From: Streptomyces parvus
GTDB taxonomy: Bacteria; Actinomycetota; Actinomycetes; Streptomycetales; Streptomycetaceae
Reading direction: 5' to 3'
DNA length: 64,000 bases
Assembly (NCBI RefSeq): GCF_032121415.1
Contig: NZ_CP135079.1
Coordinates: 558,001-622,000, forward strand
Position numbers and translations under genes: made by a program. How positions within the stretch are numbered: position 1 is the stretch's first letter; the number at the start of each line of letters is the position of its first letter. Below the pieces are notes generated by a model. That model made no database searches. It was not told the DNA's origin and saw only the letters and a program-made list of their open reading frames with translations. Of the stretch, positions 26,322 to 35,908 are shown piece by piece.

Positions 26322-27905
26322 TTACGGCTTCGGCGTGGCGTGCGGGGTGCACGTCACGTCGCGCCGGTCGGTCTTCCCGGTGAGCAGATAGGTGTCCACC
26401 CGCTCGTTGACGCAGGGGTTGACCAGTCCGGTGACGCCGTGGGACCCGGCGTCCTTCTCGGTGATGAGCCGGGAGCCCTTGAACCGCTTGTGCAGCTCGA
26501 CCGCGCCCGCGTACGGGGTGGCGGCGTCCCGGGTGGACTGCACGATGAGGACCGGCGGCAGGCCCTTGCGGGTCTTCACGTCCAGCGGGGTCTGCTGCTT
26601 GGCGGGCCAGGTGGCGCAGGGCAGGTTCATCCAGGCGTTGGCCCACGTCATGAACGGGTACTTCTCGTGCAGCCGGGTGTTGTCCCGGTCCCAGGTGCGC
26701 CAGTCGGTGGGCCACCGGGCGTCGGCGCACTCGACGGCGCTGTAGACCGCGTTGCCGTTCTCGGAGGCGGCGTTGCCCGCGATGTCGCTCATGTCGGGGG
26801 CGGCGGCGTCGATCAGCGCCTGGGTGTCACCGGCCCGGTAGGCGCTCCAGGTCTTGGCGGTGGGGGCCCAGGCGGAGTCGTAGTACGGGGCGCCCTGGAA
26901 GAAGCCGATGAGTTCGGCGGGCCCGACGACGCCGCCGATGGGCTTCTTCTTCGCGGCGGCCCGCAGCTCCAGCCAGGCCTTCTCGACCTTCTGCGGGGTC
27001 TCGCCGATGCCGTAGACGGAGTCGTGCTCGGCGACCCACGCCTTCCAGTCGTCCCAGCGGGTCTGGAAGGCGATGTCCTGGTTGAGGTTTGCCCGGTACC
27101 AGATGTTCTTCCGCGACGGGTCGACCACGCTGTCGACGACCATGCGCCGGACGTGGGTCGGGAAGAGCGTGCCGTAGACGGCGCCCAGGTAGGTGCCGTA
27201 GGAGACGCCGAGGAAGTTGAGCTTCTTCTCCCCGAGCGCGGCCCGGATGACGTCCAGGTCGCGTGCCGTGTTCGGCGTCGTCATGTGCGGCAGCATCTCG
27301 CCGCTGCGCTCGCCGCACCCCTCGGCGTACTCGCGGGCCAGCTTGCGCTGGGCGCGCTTGTCGGCCTCGCTGTCGGGGACCGGGTCGGCCTGGGGGGCCT
27401 TGACGAACTCCTGCGGGTCGACGCAGGAGATCGGGGCCGAGTGGCCGACGCCGCGCGGGTCGAAGCCGACGAAGTCGTACGCCTTCGCGGTCTTCGTCCA
27501 GAGCGGGTTCTTGGCGGTGATCCGGGTGGGGAAGCGCATCCCCGAACCGCCGGGCCCACCCGGGTTGTAGAGCAGGGCGCCCTGCCGCTCGCGCTTCGTG
27601 CCGGTACTGACGTGCCGGTCGACGGCGAGCTTGATCTTCTTGCCGTTCGGCCTGGCGTAGTCGAGCGGCACGGTCACCCAGCCGCACTGGATGGGAGCGG
27701 TCAGGCCCCAGTCCTCCGGGCAGTCCTTCCAGTCGATCCCGGTCTTCGCCGCCCGCTGCGCCGCGACGGCGACCCCGCGCGCCTCGGCGTCGCCCCGGCC
27801 GTGGTGAGGGCCGTCGGCGCTCGCCGCGGGCGCGGCCATCGCCCCCGCTATGAGCGTGCCCGCGACGAGAGCCCCGGCCGAGCCGAGCACTGTCGTACGT
27901 CTCAC
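26322..27905 (-). CDS. Secreted alpha/beta hydrolase, tripeptidyl aminopeptidase-like (S33)
   Basis: The 527-residue precursor has a signal peptide (residues about 1-30: RRTTVLGSAGALVAGTLIAG, ending with an AxA-type site before DGPHH). The alpha/beta-hydrolase core has the nucleophile elbow GVSYG in NFLGVSYGTYLGAVYG. A C-terminal TAP-like region follows, with VLIVQSTRDAATPYAGAVEL (Asp) and DAGSHGV (His). Such enzymes cleave short peptides outside the cell and often process other secreted proteins. It starts with ATG 27905 behind GGGGGATT. It is probably monocistronic. Confidence 0.88.
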   Translation of the reverse strand: MRRTTVLGSAGALVAGTLIAGAMAAPAASADGPHHGRGDAEARGVAVAAQRAAKTGIDWKDCPEDWGLTAPIQCGWVTVPLDYARPNGKKIKLAVDRHVSTGTKRERQGALLYNPGGPGGSGMRFPTRITAKNPLWTKTAKAYDFVGFDPRGVGHSAPISCVDPQEFVKAPQADPVPDSEADKRAQRKLAREYAEGCGERSGEMLPHMTTPNTARDLDVIRAALGEKKLNFLGVSYGTYLGAVYGTLFPTHVRRMVVDSVVDPSRKNIWYRANLNQDIAFQTRWDDWKAWVAEHDSVYGIGETPQKVEKAWLELRAAAKKKPIGGVVGPAELIGFFQGAPYYDSAWAPTAKTWSAYRAGDTQALIDAAAPDMSDIAGNAASENGNAVYSAVECADARWPTDWRTWDRDNTRLHEKYPFMTWANAWMNLPCATWPAKQQTPLDVKTRKGLPPVLIVQSTRDAATPYAGAVELHKRFKGSRLITEKDAGSHGVTGLVNPCVNERVDTYLLTGKTDRRDVTCTPHATPKP

Positions 27906-28056
27906 GTGAATCCCCCTTCATCCGATCCGCCGCCGGGGGCGGCGTGGTCATCGGTGCGTCGCGGGGATCCTTTCGCCTACGGGGCACCTGGGGCCAGGGC
28001 GTACACCTGTTTCTTTACCGAACCCATAACCGGTGAAGGAAGTTCGCTGAGCGGAC

Positions 28057-28838
28057 TCAGCCGAAGCCTTCCTCGTCGAGTCCGTCCAGCAGTTCGCGCA
28101 TCGCGTGGTCCAGGGTCCGGCGCAGCAGGCGGGCGTCGGCGGCCACGGCGGTGACCAGGACGGCGGGGCCGGCCAACGGGGTGAGGGCGGCGGTGGGGCC
28201 GAGGAGGCGGGCGGGGAGCGGGGTGTCGTCGAAGGACGGGTCGGCGAGGAGGAGTTGGCCGACGGCCCGGTGGCCGGCGAGGACGGCGGGGCCGTCCCAG
28301 CCGTCGGGGGCGTCGGGTCCGTAGGCCAGTTGCTGGTCGAGGAGGGGGCGGCCCGCGCGGTGGACGGTGAGGCGGGTGGTGAGGGCGCCGGTGGGTTCGC
28401 CGTGGCGGCCGAGGATCTGTTCCTCGCGCAGCAGAAGGCGTGCGGTGGGGGCGAGTTGGACCCGGGTGGTCTGGCGCAGACGGCTGCCGTGGGCGGAGAC
28501 GAGCTGTTCGGGCAGCCAGTGCAGGGCCGCCCCCTCCCCCACGGTCAGGTCCACGGTGTACGTGGACGGGCCGGTGTCCGCCCGGGGGCCCGGGAGGGCG
28601 ACGGTGGCCGCCGCCGCGTCGACGGTGAGGCGGGCGCCCTCGGCGACCTCGGCCGCGATGGCGAGGCGGTCGCCGTTCAGCGGGGCGCTCATCGCGCCGA
28701 CCACGGTGACCCGGGCGTACGGGGAGTGCGGCGAACGGGTGCGGCGCAGGGCGAGCGGGCCGCCGCTCTCCAGGACGGGCAGGGCGGTTCCGCCCCGCCC
28801 GTCGGGCTCGGCGCGGAGCCGGGCCCGCGCGTGGACGC

Positions 28839-28842
<4 letters not shown>
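28057..28842 (-). CDS. ureD: Urease accessory protein UreD
   Basis: This is a 261-residue UreD/UreH-type chaperone. With UreF and UreG it forms the complex that delivers nickel and CO2 to apo-urease. Recognisable elements are [20 protein letters not shown] and [14 protein letters not shown]. The GTG start at 28842 overlaps the ureG stop as GTGA, so translation is coupled. The frame is open upstream on the minus strand but is not coding there. It is the last gene of the operon. Confidence 0.9.
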
Positions 28843-29516
<674 letters not shown>

Positions 29517-29525
29517 GGGGGCTCC

Positions 29526-29583
29526 CTGTGGTGGTCGAGCGGGTGGCTACGAGGCTGTGGTGGCCGAGCGGGGGGCTACGAGG
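29526..29583. repeat. 29-base tandem duplication at the ureF 3' end
   Basis: Two adjacent 29-base copies (29526-29554 and 29555-29583) differ at only two positions. The right copy contains the last codons and the TAG stop of ureF on the minus strand; the left copy fills the gap before ureG. A copy of the gene end was probably duplicated. Confidence 0.75.
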
Positions 29584-30238
29584 CGAAGAGGCGTACCGGC
29601 CAGGTGGCGTGCGCCTCGGCGGTGATGTCGAGGAGCGGGGCCGAGGCGGCGGGCAGGGCGTCGATGCCCTGCCGGGCTGCCTCGGCGGCCTGTTCCGCGA
29701 CCCGGTCCAGCTCGGGGGCGAGCCGGGCGAGGACGGCGGTGGCGTGGAAGGGGTCGAGGGAGAGGAGCCGGACGATGGCGGTGGCGGGCGCGCTGACGGT
29801 CTCGTACGCGACACAGTGCGCGGCGTCCTCGGGGCCGAGGCCAGCCGACCGCGCGGTGAGCCCGAGGACGACGGGCTGGTGGGCGCCGCGCGGCCGGGCC
29901 GCGGCGAGCGCGTCCAGTTCGGGGCTGGGCCAGGTGGCGCGGGCGGCCCGCACCATCTGCCGGCCCAGCTTCCGGGCGGTGGCCCGCAGGGCGGGCGAGG
30001 GCGTACGGGCGTCGGCGGCCTCGTCGAGGGCGAGCGGGTCGAGGCCGTGGGCCGCCGCCGCGGCGAGGGCCGCGGCGGTGAGACCCGCGGTGTGCAGACG
30101 GCCCCGGCAGAAGGCGGCGAGGGAGTCGGCGTCCTGGACGCGGCCCTCGGCGACGGCCGGTTCGGCGCCACCGGAGTGGGCGTGGCCTCCGGCGGGGAAC
30201 CGGCCGTCGGCGAGGACGAGGAGAGCGGCGCGTGACAT
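29576..30238 (-). CDS. ureF: Urease accessory protein UreF
   Basis: The 220-residue all-helical protein acts as the GTPase-regulating partner of UreG in urease maturation. Family features are the N-terminal LLVLADGRFPAGGHAHSGG, and mid-protein LGLTARSAGLGPEDAAHCVA followed by VRLLSLDPFHATAVLA. The ATG lies 15 bases after the ureC stop. The stop lies in a 29-base tandem duplication. Confidence 0.92.
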   Translation of the reverse strand: MSRAALLVLADGRFPAGGHAHSGGAEPAVAEGRVQDADSLAAFCRGRLHTAGLTAAALAAAAAHGLDPLALDEAADARTPSPALRATARKLGRQMVRAARATWPSPELDALAAARPRGAHQPVVLGLTARSAGLGPEDAAHCVAYETVSAPATAIVRLLSLDPFHATAVLARLAPELDRVAEQAAEAARQGIDALPAASAPLLDITAEAHATWPVRLFAS

Positions 30239-30253
30239 GGCGGCGGCCGCCCC

Positions 30254-31975
30254 TCAGAAGAGGAAGTAGCGCTGGGCCATGGGCAGTTCCGCCGCCGGGG
30301 CCGGTTCGACCGGATCGCCGTCGATGGTGACGGCGAAGCTGTCGGGGTCGACCTCGACGCGGGGCACGGCGTCGTTCTCCCGCATGTCCGCCTTGGTGAC
30401 CCCCCGGGTGCTGGTGATCGGCGTGAACCGCTTCTCCAGGGCGATCCGTTCGGGCAGCCCGTCCTCGATCGCGGCAGCGGAGACGAAGTTGAACGAGCCG
30501 CGCGCGGCCGCCCGGCCCAGCGCGCCGAACATCGGCCGGGGCATCACCGGCTGGGGCGTCGGGATGGAGGCGTTGGCGTCGCCCATCTGCGCGTACGCGA
30601 TCTGGCCGCCCTTGATGACGGTCTGCGGCTTCACGCCGAAGAACGCCGGGTCCCAGAGCACGAGGTCGGCGAGCTTCCCGGTCTCCACGGAGCCGATCTC
30701 GCCGCCCATGCCTTGGGCGACGGCCGGGTTGATGGTGTATTTGGCGACATAGCGACGGACCCGGTGGTTGTCGGCCCGGCCGTCCCCGGGCAGGGCTCCG
30801 CGCCGCTTCTTCATCACATGGGCGGTCTGCCAGGTCCGCAGGACCACCTCGCCGATACGTCCCATGGCCTGGGAGTCCGAGGAGATGATCGAGATGGCGC
30901 CGAGGTCGTGGAGGATGTCCTCGGCCGCGATGGTGGAGGGCCGGATCCGGGACTCGGCGAACGCCAGGTCCTCGGGGACGGCGGGGTTGAGGTGGTGGCA
31001 CACCATCAGCATGTCGAGGTGCTCCTCGATGGTGTTGACGGTGTGCGGCCGGGTGGGGTTGGTCGAGCTGGGCAGGACGTACGGCTCGGAGACCACGCTG
31101 ATGATGTCGGGCGCGTGCCCGCCGCCCGCCCCCTCGGTGTGGTACGCGTGGATCGTCCGGCCGGCGATGGCGGCGAGGGTGTCGGCGACGAACCCGGCCT
31201 CGTTGAGGGTGTCCGTGTGGATGGCGAGCTGGGCACCGGTCCGCTCGCAGACGGTGAGGCAGGCGTCGATCACGGCGGGCGTGGCGCCCCAGTCCTCGTG
31301 GATCTTGAATCCCAGTGCTCCGCCGCGCAGTTGGGAGTACATGGCGTCCTGCGACATCGTGTTGCCCTTGCCGAGCAGTCCGATGTTGACGGGGAAGGTC
31401 TCCAGCGCCTCGAACATCCGGGCCAGATGCCAGGGGCCGGGGGTGACGGTGGTGGCCTTGGTGCCTTCGGCGGGGCCGGTGCCGCCGCCCACGAGGGTGG
31501 TGATGCCGCTGGAGAGCGCCTGTTCGACGAGGGTGGGCGAGATGAAGTGGACGTGGGCGTCGACCGCCCCGGCCGTGAGCAGCTTCCCGTTGCCCGCGAT
31601 GACCTCGGTCTCCGGGCCGATCACCAGGTCGGGGTGGACGCCGTCCATGGTGTCCGGGTTCCCTGCCTTGCCGATGCCGGTGATCCGGCCGTCCCGGATG
31701 CCGATGTCGGCCTTGACGATGCCCCAGTGGTCGATGACGACGGCCCCCGTGATGACGGTGTCGGGCGCGCCTTCGGCCCGGGTGGTGCGAGCCTGGCCCA
31801 TGGACTCGCGGATCACCTTGCCGCCGCCGAACACCGCCTCGTCGCCCGCGTGTCCGGGGCCGCCGGAGCGGTCCTCCTCGATCTCGACGAGCAGATCGGT
31901 GTCGGCGAGCCGGATCCGGTCGCCGGTGGTGGGGCCGAACAGGTCGGCGTACACGGCACGCTTGAGGTCAGGCAT
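30254..31975 (-). CDS. ureC: Urease subunit alpha
   Basis: The 573-residue catalytic subunit hydrolyses urea to ammonia and carbamate at a di-nickel centre. Nickel-ligand His are in [11 protein letters not shown]. The carbamylated Lys is in [15 protein letters not shown]. Flap and catalytic residues follow, with [20 protein letters not shown], and [11 protein letters not shown] supplies the Asp. ATG 31975 is preferred because GGAGGTG precedes it by six bases. An in-frame GTG at 31984 lies inside that ribosome site. The start overlaps the ureB stop by eight bases. Confidence 0.96.
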   Translation of the reverse strand: MPDLKRAVYADLFGPTTGDRIRLADTDLLVEIEEDRSGGPGHAGDEAVFGGGKVIRESMGQARTTRAEGAPDTVITGAVVIDHWGIVKADIGIRDGRITGIGKAGNPDTMDGVHPDLVIGPETEVIAGNGKLLTAGAVDAHVHFISPTLVEQALSSGITTLVGGGTGPAEGTKATTVTPGPWHLARMFEALETFPVNIGLLGKGNTMSQDAMYSQLRGGALGFKIHEDWGATPAVIDACLTVCERTGAQLAIHTDTLNEAGFVADTLAAIAGRTIHAYHTEGAGGGHAPDIISVVSEPYVLPSSTNPTRPHTVNTIEEHLDMLMVCHHLNPAVPEDLAFAESRIRPSTIAAEDILHDLGAISIISSDSQAMGRIGEVVLRTWQTAHVMKKRRGALPGDGRADNHRVRRYVAKYTINPAVAQGMGGEIGSVETGKLADLVLWDPAFFGVKPQTVIKGGQIAYAQMGDANASIPTPQPVMPRPMFGALGRAAARGSFNFVSAAAIEDGLPERIALEKRFTPITSTRGVTKADMRENDAVPRVEVDPDSFAVTIDGDPVEPAPAAELPMAQRYFLF

Positions 31976-32279
31976 CGAGGGCACCTCCGGTTTCGCCGCG
32001 CAGGCCGGGGACGACGCGGCGGCCGGTGAGGGGGACGAGTTCGACGTCGGCGGGGATGCCGGGTTCGAAGCGGACCGCCGTGCCGGCGGCGATGTTCAGC
32101 CGCAGGCCGTGGGCGGCGGCGCGGTCGAAGCGCAGCCCGGGGTTGGCCTCGGCGAAGTGGTAGTGGGAGCCGACCTGGACGGGGCGGTCGGCGGCGTTGA
32201 GGACGGTGAGACGGGTGACCGCCCGCCCCTCGTTGATGGGGATGTCCCCGTCCCCGTACAGGATCTCTCCGGGAATCAT
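31968..32279 (-). CDS. ureB: Urease subunit beta
   Basis: The 103-residue structural subunit starts [18 protein letters not shown] and contains the conserved [18 protein letters not shown]. It packs with UreA and UreC into the urease trimer. Separate ureA, ureB and ureC genes are the usual bacterial arrangement. It lies 15 bases after ureA and overlaps ureC. Confidence 0.95.
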   Translation of the reverse strand: MIPGEILYGDGDIPINEGRAVTRLTVLNAADRPVQVGSHYHFAEANPGLRFDRAAAHGLRLNIAAGTAVRFEPGIPADVELVPLTGRRVVPGLRGETGGALDA

Positions 32280-32294
32280 CGGCGCGCTCCCCCG

Positions 32295-32597
<303 letters not shown>

Positions 32598-32658
32598 GCT
32601 TCCACCTCATCGTCTTCCGCCCGGCTCCTGGCTCCGGACGCAGCGGGACCCTATCCCC

Positions 32659-32677
32659 GTTCAACAACTCGTTGAAC
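32659..32677. promoter_or_regulatory. Inverted repeat upstream of the urease operon
   Basis: GTTCAAC-N5-GTTGAAC is a perfect inverted repeat centred about 70 bases before ureA, in a locally AT-richer stretch. The position fits a repressor operator for the urease promoter. The binding protein is unknown; the TetR gene upstream is one candidate. Confidence 0.5.
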
Positions 32678-32721
32678 GCGAACGACGGCCTCGCGGCCAG
32701 GCATTGCACGTTAGGGCGGAA

Positions 32722-32740
32722 GTTTTTCCATTGCGTTAAC
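32722..32740 (-). promoter_or_regulatory. Weak GlnR-box-like sequence
   Basis: On the minus strand the sequence GTTAACGCAATGGAAAAAC resembles the GlnR half-sites gTnAC-N6-GaAAc. It lies about 130 bases before ureA and overlaps the 3' end of the TetR gene. GlnR controls nitrogen genes, including urease, in actinomycetes. The match is imperfect. Confidence 0.3.
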
Positions 32741-33356
32741 TGATCTTTTGCGGGGTGATGGACATCAGACCGCGCAACCCGTTCTCCACCACCTCGGGGC
32801 GTACGTCCCCGAAGAGCGCCTCCTGGACGAGGAAGCCCTGCGCCGCCGCGATCATGGTGCGCGCCACGTCGTCGCCGGACACATCGCCCTCCAGGACCCC
32901 GGCGGAACGGTAGGCGTCGACGAGCTTCGCCCAGGCGACGCGCATGGTGGCGTACCCCTCGTCGAGAAGCGCGGCGAGCCGTCCGTCGCGCAGCGTCTCG
33001 GACCAGAGCTGGACCACGAGCGCGGCGAAGGTGCGGCGCTCCAGCCCGTGCACCTGCCCAGAGAGCACCCCTGCGAGCACCCGGCCGAGCAGCGCGTCCG
33101 GGGTGGGCGGCGGCATCATGCGGGCGGCGTCCTCGAAGGCGCCGCGGATGACGGCGAAGGTCTCCTCGGTGATGGCCGCGATGATGTCCTCCTTGCCGGA
33201 GAAGTAGCGGTAGACCGCTCCGGCGGAGAGCCCCACCTCCTTCAGGACGTCCTGCATGGACGTGGCGTGGAATCCGTTGCGGGCGAAGCAGCGTGCCGCG
33301 CCGTCGAGGATCTGACGGCGTCGGGCGTCGAGGTGTTCCTGGGATACGCGGGCCAT
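32736..33356 (-). CDS. TetR-family regulator
   Basis: The 206-residue protein starts RVSQEHLDARRRQILDGAAR. Its helix-turn-helix (about 25-55) includes TSMQDVLKEVGLSAGAVYRY and FSGKEDIIAAIT. The C-terminal domain is the variable ligand pocket. It diverges from the membrane protein gene at 33481, with two copies of an operator-like sequence between them, so it most likely represses that gene and itself. It also lies upstream of ureA on the same strand. Confidence 0.88.
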   Translation of the reverse strand: MARVSQEHLDARRRQILDGAARCFARNGFHATSMQDVLKEVGLSAGAVYRYFSGKEDIIAAITEETFAVIRGAFEDAARMMPPPTPDALLGRVLAGVLSGQVHGLERRTFAALVVQLWSETLRDGRLAALLDEGYATMRVAWAKLVDAYRSAGVLEGDVSGDDVARTMIAAAQGFLVQEALFGDVRPEVVENGLRGLMSITPQKIS

Positions 33357-33367
33357 GGCCTCAATCT

Positions 33368-33446
33368 AAAACGAACGTTCCTTCTTGACAATCGAACGAG
33401 GGGTGCCGACAGTGGGAGCACCGGAAAACGAACGATCATTCTTTTT
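33368..33446. promoter_or_regulatory. Two direct copies of a TetR-type operator
   Basis: AAAACGAACGTTCCTTCTT (33368-33386) and AAAACGAACGATCATTCTT (33425-33443) start 57 bases apart and agree at 17 of 19 positions. Each has a GAACG/TTC partial dyad. They occupy the gap between the divergent TetR and membrane protein genes. TetR binding is inferred. Confidence 0.6.
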
Positions 33447-33480
33447 GAGTTCCCGCCCGTCGCACGAATCGAGGCCGCCC

Positions 33481-34455
33481 ATGTCCACCGCACCCAACCG
33501 CCGCGCGGTAGCGGTGATCCTGCTGATCCCCCTGGTGGTGACCCTCGCCCTCTGGGCCTTCGCCTGGCCCGCCGCCCGGATCGCGCCGCGCCACCTGCCG
33601 GTCGGCGTGGCGGGCGCGGCACCGGCCGCCCAGCAGCTGGAGCAGCGGTTCGAGCAGCGCGACGGCGCCTTCGAGGTGCACCGTTACGCCGACGAGGGCG
33701 CCGCCCGCGCCGCGATCGAGGACCGGGTCGTATACGGAGCCGTCATCGCCACCGCGCAGGGGCCGCACCTGCTCACCGCGTCGGCGGCGAGCCCCGTCGT
33801 CTCCCAGCTGCTGCGCGAGGCCGTGACCGCGTCCGCCCCGGCGGGCACGCGGGTCCAGGTCACCGATGTGGTCGCCGCACCGCCCGGGGACCCGCGCGGC
33901 AGCGCGCTCGGCGCGAGCGTCCTGCCCCTGGCCCTGGCGGGAATGGCGGCCGGAGCCGTCGTCACCTTCATGGGGCTGCGCGGGGCGCGCGGCGTGTCGA
34001 CCCTGCTGGCGGCGTCCACGCTGGTGGGGCTCGCCGCCACGGCCGTGGCGCACAGCTGGCTCGGCGTGATCTCGGGCGACTGGTGGACGGAGGCGGGAGT
34101 GCTCGCGCTCACCGTGCTGGCCATCGGTTCGGGGGTGGCGGGGCTCGCCGCCCTGTTCGGTTCGCGCGGCATCGGGCTCGGCGCCCTTCTGATGGTCCTG
34201 CTGGGCAATTCCTTCTCCGGTGTCACCAGCGCACCGCAGATGCTGCCCGAGCCCGTCGGGGCGATCGGCCAGTGGCTCCCGCCGGGCGCGGGCGGTTCCC
34301 TGCTCCGCTCGGTCGCCTTCTTCGACGGGAGCGCGGCGGTCGGGCCCCTCCTGACGCTCTCGCTGTGGTCCGCCCTCGGACTGGCGGCGGTACTTCTCGC
34401 CCGGCGGACGCCGAAGCCCGCCGAGCCGGCCCGGGAGCCGGCCCTGACCGGCTGA
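33481..34455 (+). CDS. Multi-pass membrane protein (ABC-2/YhgE-like)
   Basis: The 324-residue protein has one N-terminal membrane helix (AVILLIPLVVTLALWAFAWP), an extracytoplasmic domain of about 120 residues (VGVAGAAPAAQQLEQRF to VQVTDVVAAPP) and about six further helices in the C-terminal half. This resembles ABC-2-type permease or YhgE/Pip-like proteins, often linked to export or drug resistance. No ATPase lies beside it. It is probably controlled by the divergent TetR. Confidence 0.7.
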   Translation: MSTAPNRRAVAVILLIPLVVTLALWAFAWPAARIAPRHLPVGVAGAAPAAQQLEQRFEQRDGAFEVHRYADEGAARAAIEDRVVYGAVIATAQGPHLLTASAASPVVSQLLREAVTASAPAGTRVQVTDVVAAPPGDPRGSALGASVLPLALAGMAAGAVVTFMGLRGARGVSTLLAASTLVGLAATAVAHSWLGVISGDWWTEAGVLALTVLAIGSGVAGLAALFGSRGIGLGALLMVLLGNSFSGVTSAPQMLPEPVGAIGQWLPPGAGGSLLRSVAFFDGSAAVGPLLTLSLWSALGLAAVLLARRTPKPAEPAREPALTG

Positions 34456-34467
34456 GCACCGGGTCCG

Positions 34468-34523
34468 GACAGCACAGAGCCGGGTGCCCCTCATCGAGGA
34501 GGGGCACCCGGCTCTGTGCTGTC
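34468..34523. terminator. 25-bp perfect-stem bidirectional terminator
   Basis: The arms 34468-34492 and 34499-34523 pair without mismatch around a six-base loop (ATCGAG). It lies between the convergent membrane protein and antitoxin genes. Confidence 0.9.
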
Positions 34524-34557
34524 GCGGTCCGGGCGCGGGCTCCGTCCGGTCGGAGCG

Positions 34558-34854
34558 TCAGGCGTCCCGGCCGTCGCCGTTGCCGTCGCGGGGGCGGTGC
34601 TCGGCGGCGATACCGAACCTGCGCCGTTCGCCCTGAGCGGAGGGCGCGGAGTTGATCGAGGAGACCGAGCTGATCACCTGCTCCTCGGCGGCAGCCTCCT
34701 CCGCTTCGAGTCGTTGCAGGTCAGCGGCGGATACCAGCGCGATGAGGGGCTTGCCGTGCCGTGTCACCACGACGCGCTCACCGCCGTAGACGACGCGGTT
34801 GATCAGTTCGGCGAGCTCCGCCCGTGCTTGCGTCACCGGAATCTCGTAGGCCAT
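34558..34854 (-). CDS. Phd/YefM-family antitoxin without adjacent toxin
   Basis: The protein has about 98 residues from ATG 34854. Residues 1-60 match Phd/YefM antitoxins: AYEIPVTQARAELAELINRV and VVVTRHGKPLIALVSAADLQ. These dimerise, bind their own operator and neutralise a toxin through the C-terminus. Here the C-terminus is long, charged and disordered-looking, and no RelE/YoeB-like toxin gene is adjacent. Alternative ATGs at 34863 and 34866 exist. A TGTACA-type operator lies 19 bases upstream. Confidence 0.85.
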   Translation of the reverse strand: MAYEIPVTQARAELAELINRVVYGGERVVVTRHGKPLIALVSAADLQRLEAEEAAAEEQVISSVSSINSAPSAQGERRRFGIAAEHRPRDGNGDGRDA

Positions 34855-34873
34855 AGTCACCATCATAACCTTC

Positions 34874-34888
34874 TGTACGTCCTGTACA
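34874..34888. promoter_or_regulatory. YefM-like TGTACA operator
   Basis: TGTACGTCCTGTACA is a perfect inverted repeat, TGTAC-N5-GTACA, and contains the TGTACA hexamer recognised by characterised YefM antitoxins. It lies in the 92-base gap between the divergent antitoxin and ClpP-like genes, so it could control both. Confidence 0.6.
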
Positions 34889-34946
34889 TTTTTTACGGAT
34901 GGCTGGACGCCCAGACGGAGGGTCAGCTCCAGGAGAGAGGCACGCC

Positions 34947-35552
34947 ATGATCCGCCCCGCCGCCCGCTACGTCCTTCCCGAGTTCACCGAGCGCACCGCC
35001 ACAGGAACCCGGACGCAGGACCCGTACTCCAAGCTGCTGTCCGAGCGGATCGTCTTCCTCGGAAGCCCGATCGACGACACCGCGGCGAGCGACCTCGTCG
35101 CCCAGCTCATGTATCTGGAGCACGCCGATCCGGACCGGCCCCTGTCGCTGTACATCAACTCCCCCGGTGGTTCGTTCCAGGCGATGGCGGCGGTCTACGA
35201 CACGATGCGCTACCTCACCTGCGACGTGGAGACCTTCTGCCTGGGGCAGGCGGGCTCCTACGCGGCGGCCCTGCTCGCGGCCGGGGCGAAGGGGCGGCGA
35301 CATGCACTGCCCGGCGCGCGGGTAGTCATCCAGCAGCCCGCCGTGGAGGAGCCGATGCGGGGCCAGCCGTCCGACCTGGAGATCCACGCGCGCGAACTGG
35401 TGCGCACCCGCGAGATGTTCGCGGCCATGCCGGTCCGGCACACGGGCCGGACCGCGGAGCAGATCACCGCCGACATCGAGCGCGACACCATCCTCGACGC
35501 GAAGGCCGCCCTCGCCTACGGGCTGGTCGACCACGTCGTGGAGAACCGCTGA
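34947..35552 (+). CDS. ClpP-like protein lacking the catalytic His
   Basis: The 201-residue protein aligns over its full length with ClpP proteolytic subunits: [40 protein letters not shown], and C-terminal [20 protein letters not shown]. The Ser region [16 protein letters not shown] keeps the nucleophile. The motif that normally reads RVMIHQP is [12 protein letters not shown] here, so the catalytic His is Gln (codon CAG at 35330-35332). It may be an inactive paralog that assembles with active ClpP. The ATG follows AGGAGAGAGG. Confidence 0.88.
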   Translation: MIRPAARYVLPEFTERTATGTRTQDPYSKLLSERIVFLGSPIDDTAASDLVAQLMYLEHADPDRPLSLYINSPGGSFQAMAAVYDTMRYLTCDVETFCLGQAGSYAAALLAAGAKGRRHALPGARVVIQQPAVEEPMRGQPSDLEIHARELVRTREMFAAMPVRHTGRTAEQITADIERDTILDAKAALAYGLVDHVVENR

Positions 35553-35602
35553 CCGACCCGGCCGCCGTACGACCGGCGCCGACGACGCGAGGGGAAACGC
35601 CG

Positions 35603-35908
35603 ATGGAGCCACCCGAGTTCCCGCCCCTGCCCGCCCTGACCCGCGCCGAGGGCGAGTTCGTCGACTGCTATCTGGCCGTGCTCGACCAGATCGGCCGGAT
35701 CAACCCGGCGCACGGCGGCGACACCTACAGCGCGCTGCGGGCCGCCCAGGCCCTGGCCTCCGGGGCGGCGGCCCTGCGCGACGCCCTGGCCCTGATGCAC
35801 GAGCGAGGCGAGTCGCGGCTCCACGCCGCCACCCTGGCGCGGGCCCTGCGCGTCCTGGACGGGGAGCGCCGGGCGGGGCGGGTCGCGATGCCTCCGCCGG
35901 TGAACTGA
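35603..35908 (+). CDS. Conserved hypothetical protein
   Basis: This 101-residue, largely helical protein, with DCYLAVLDQIGRINPAHGGD and RAAQALASGAAALRDALALM, starts 50 bases after the ClpP-like gene and is probably co-transcribed. I do not recognise a family. It has no membrane segment or signal peptide, and could be a partner of the ClpP-like protein. Confidence 0.65.
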   Translation: MEPPEFPPLPALTRAEGEFVDCYLAVLDQIGRINPAHGGDTYSALRAAQALASGAAALRDALALMHERGESRLHAATLARALRVLDGERRAGRVAMPPPVN

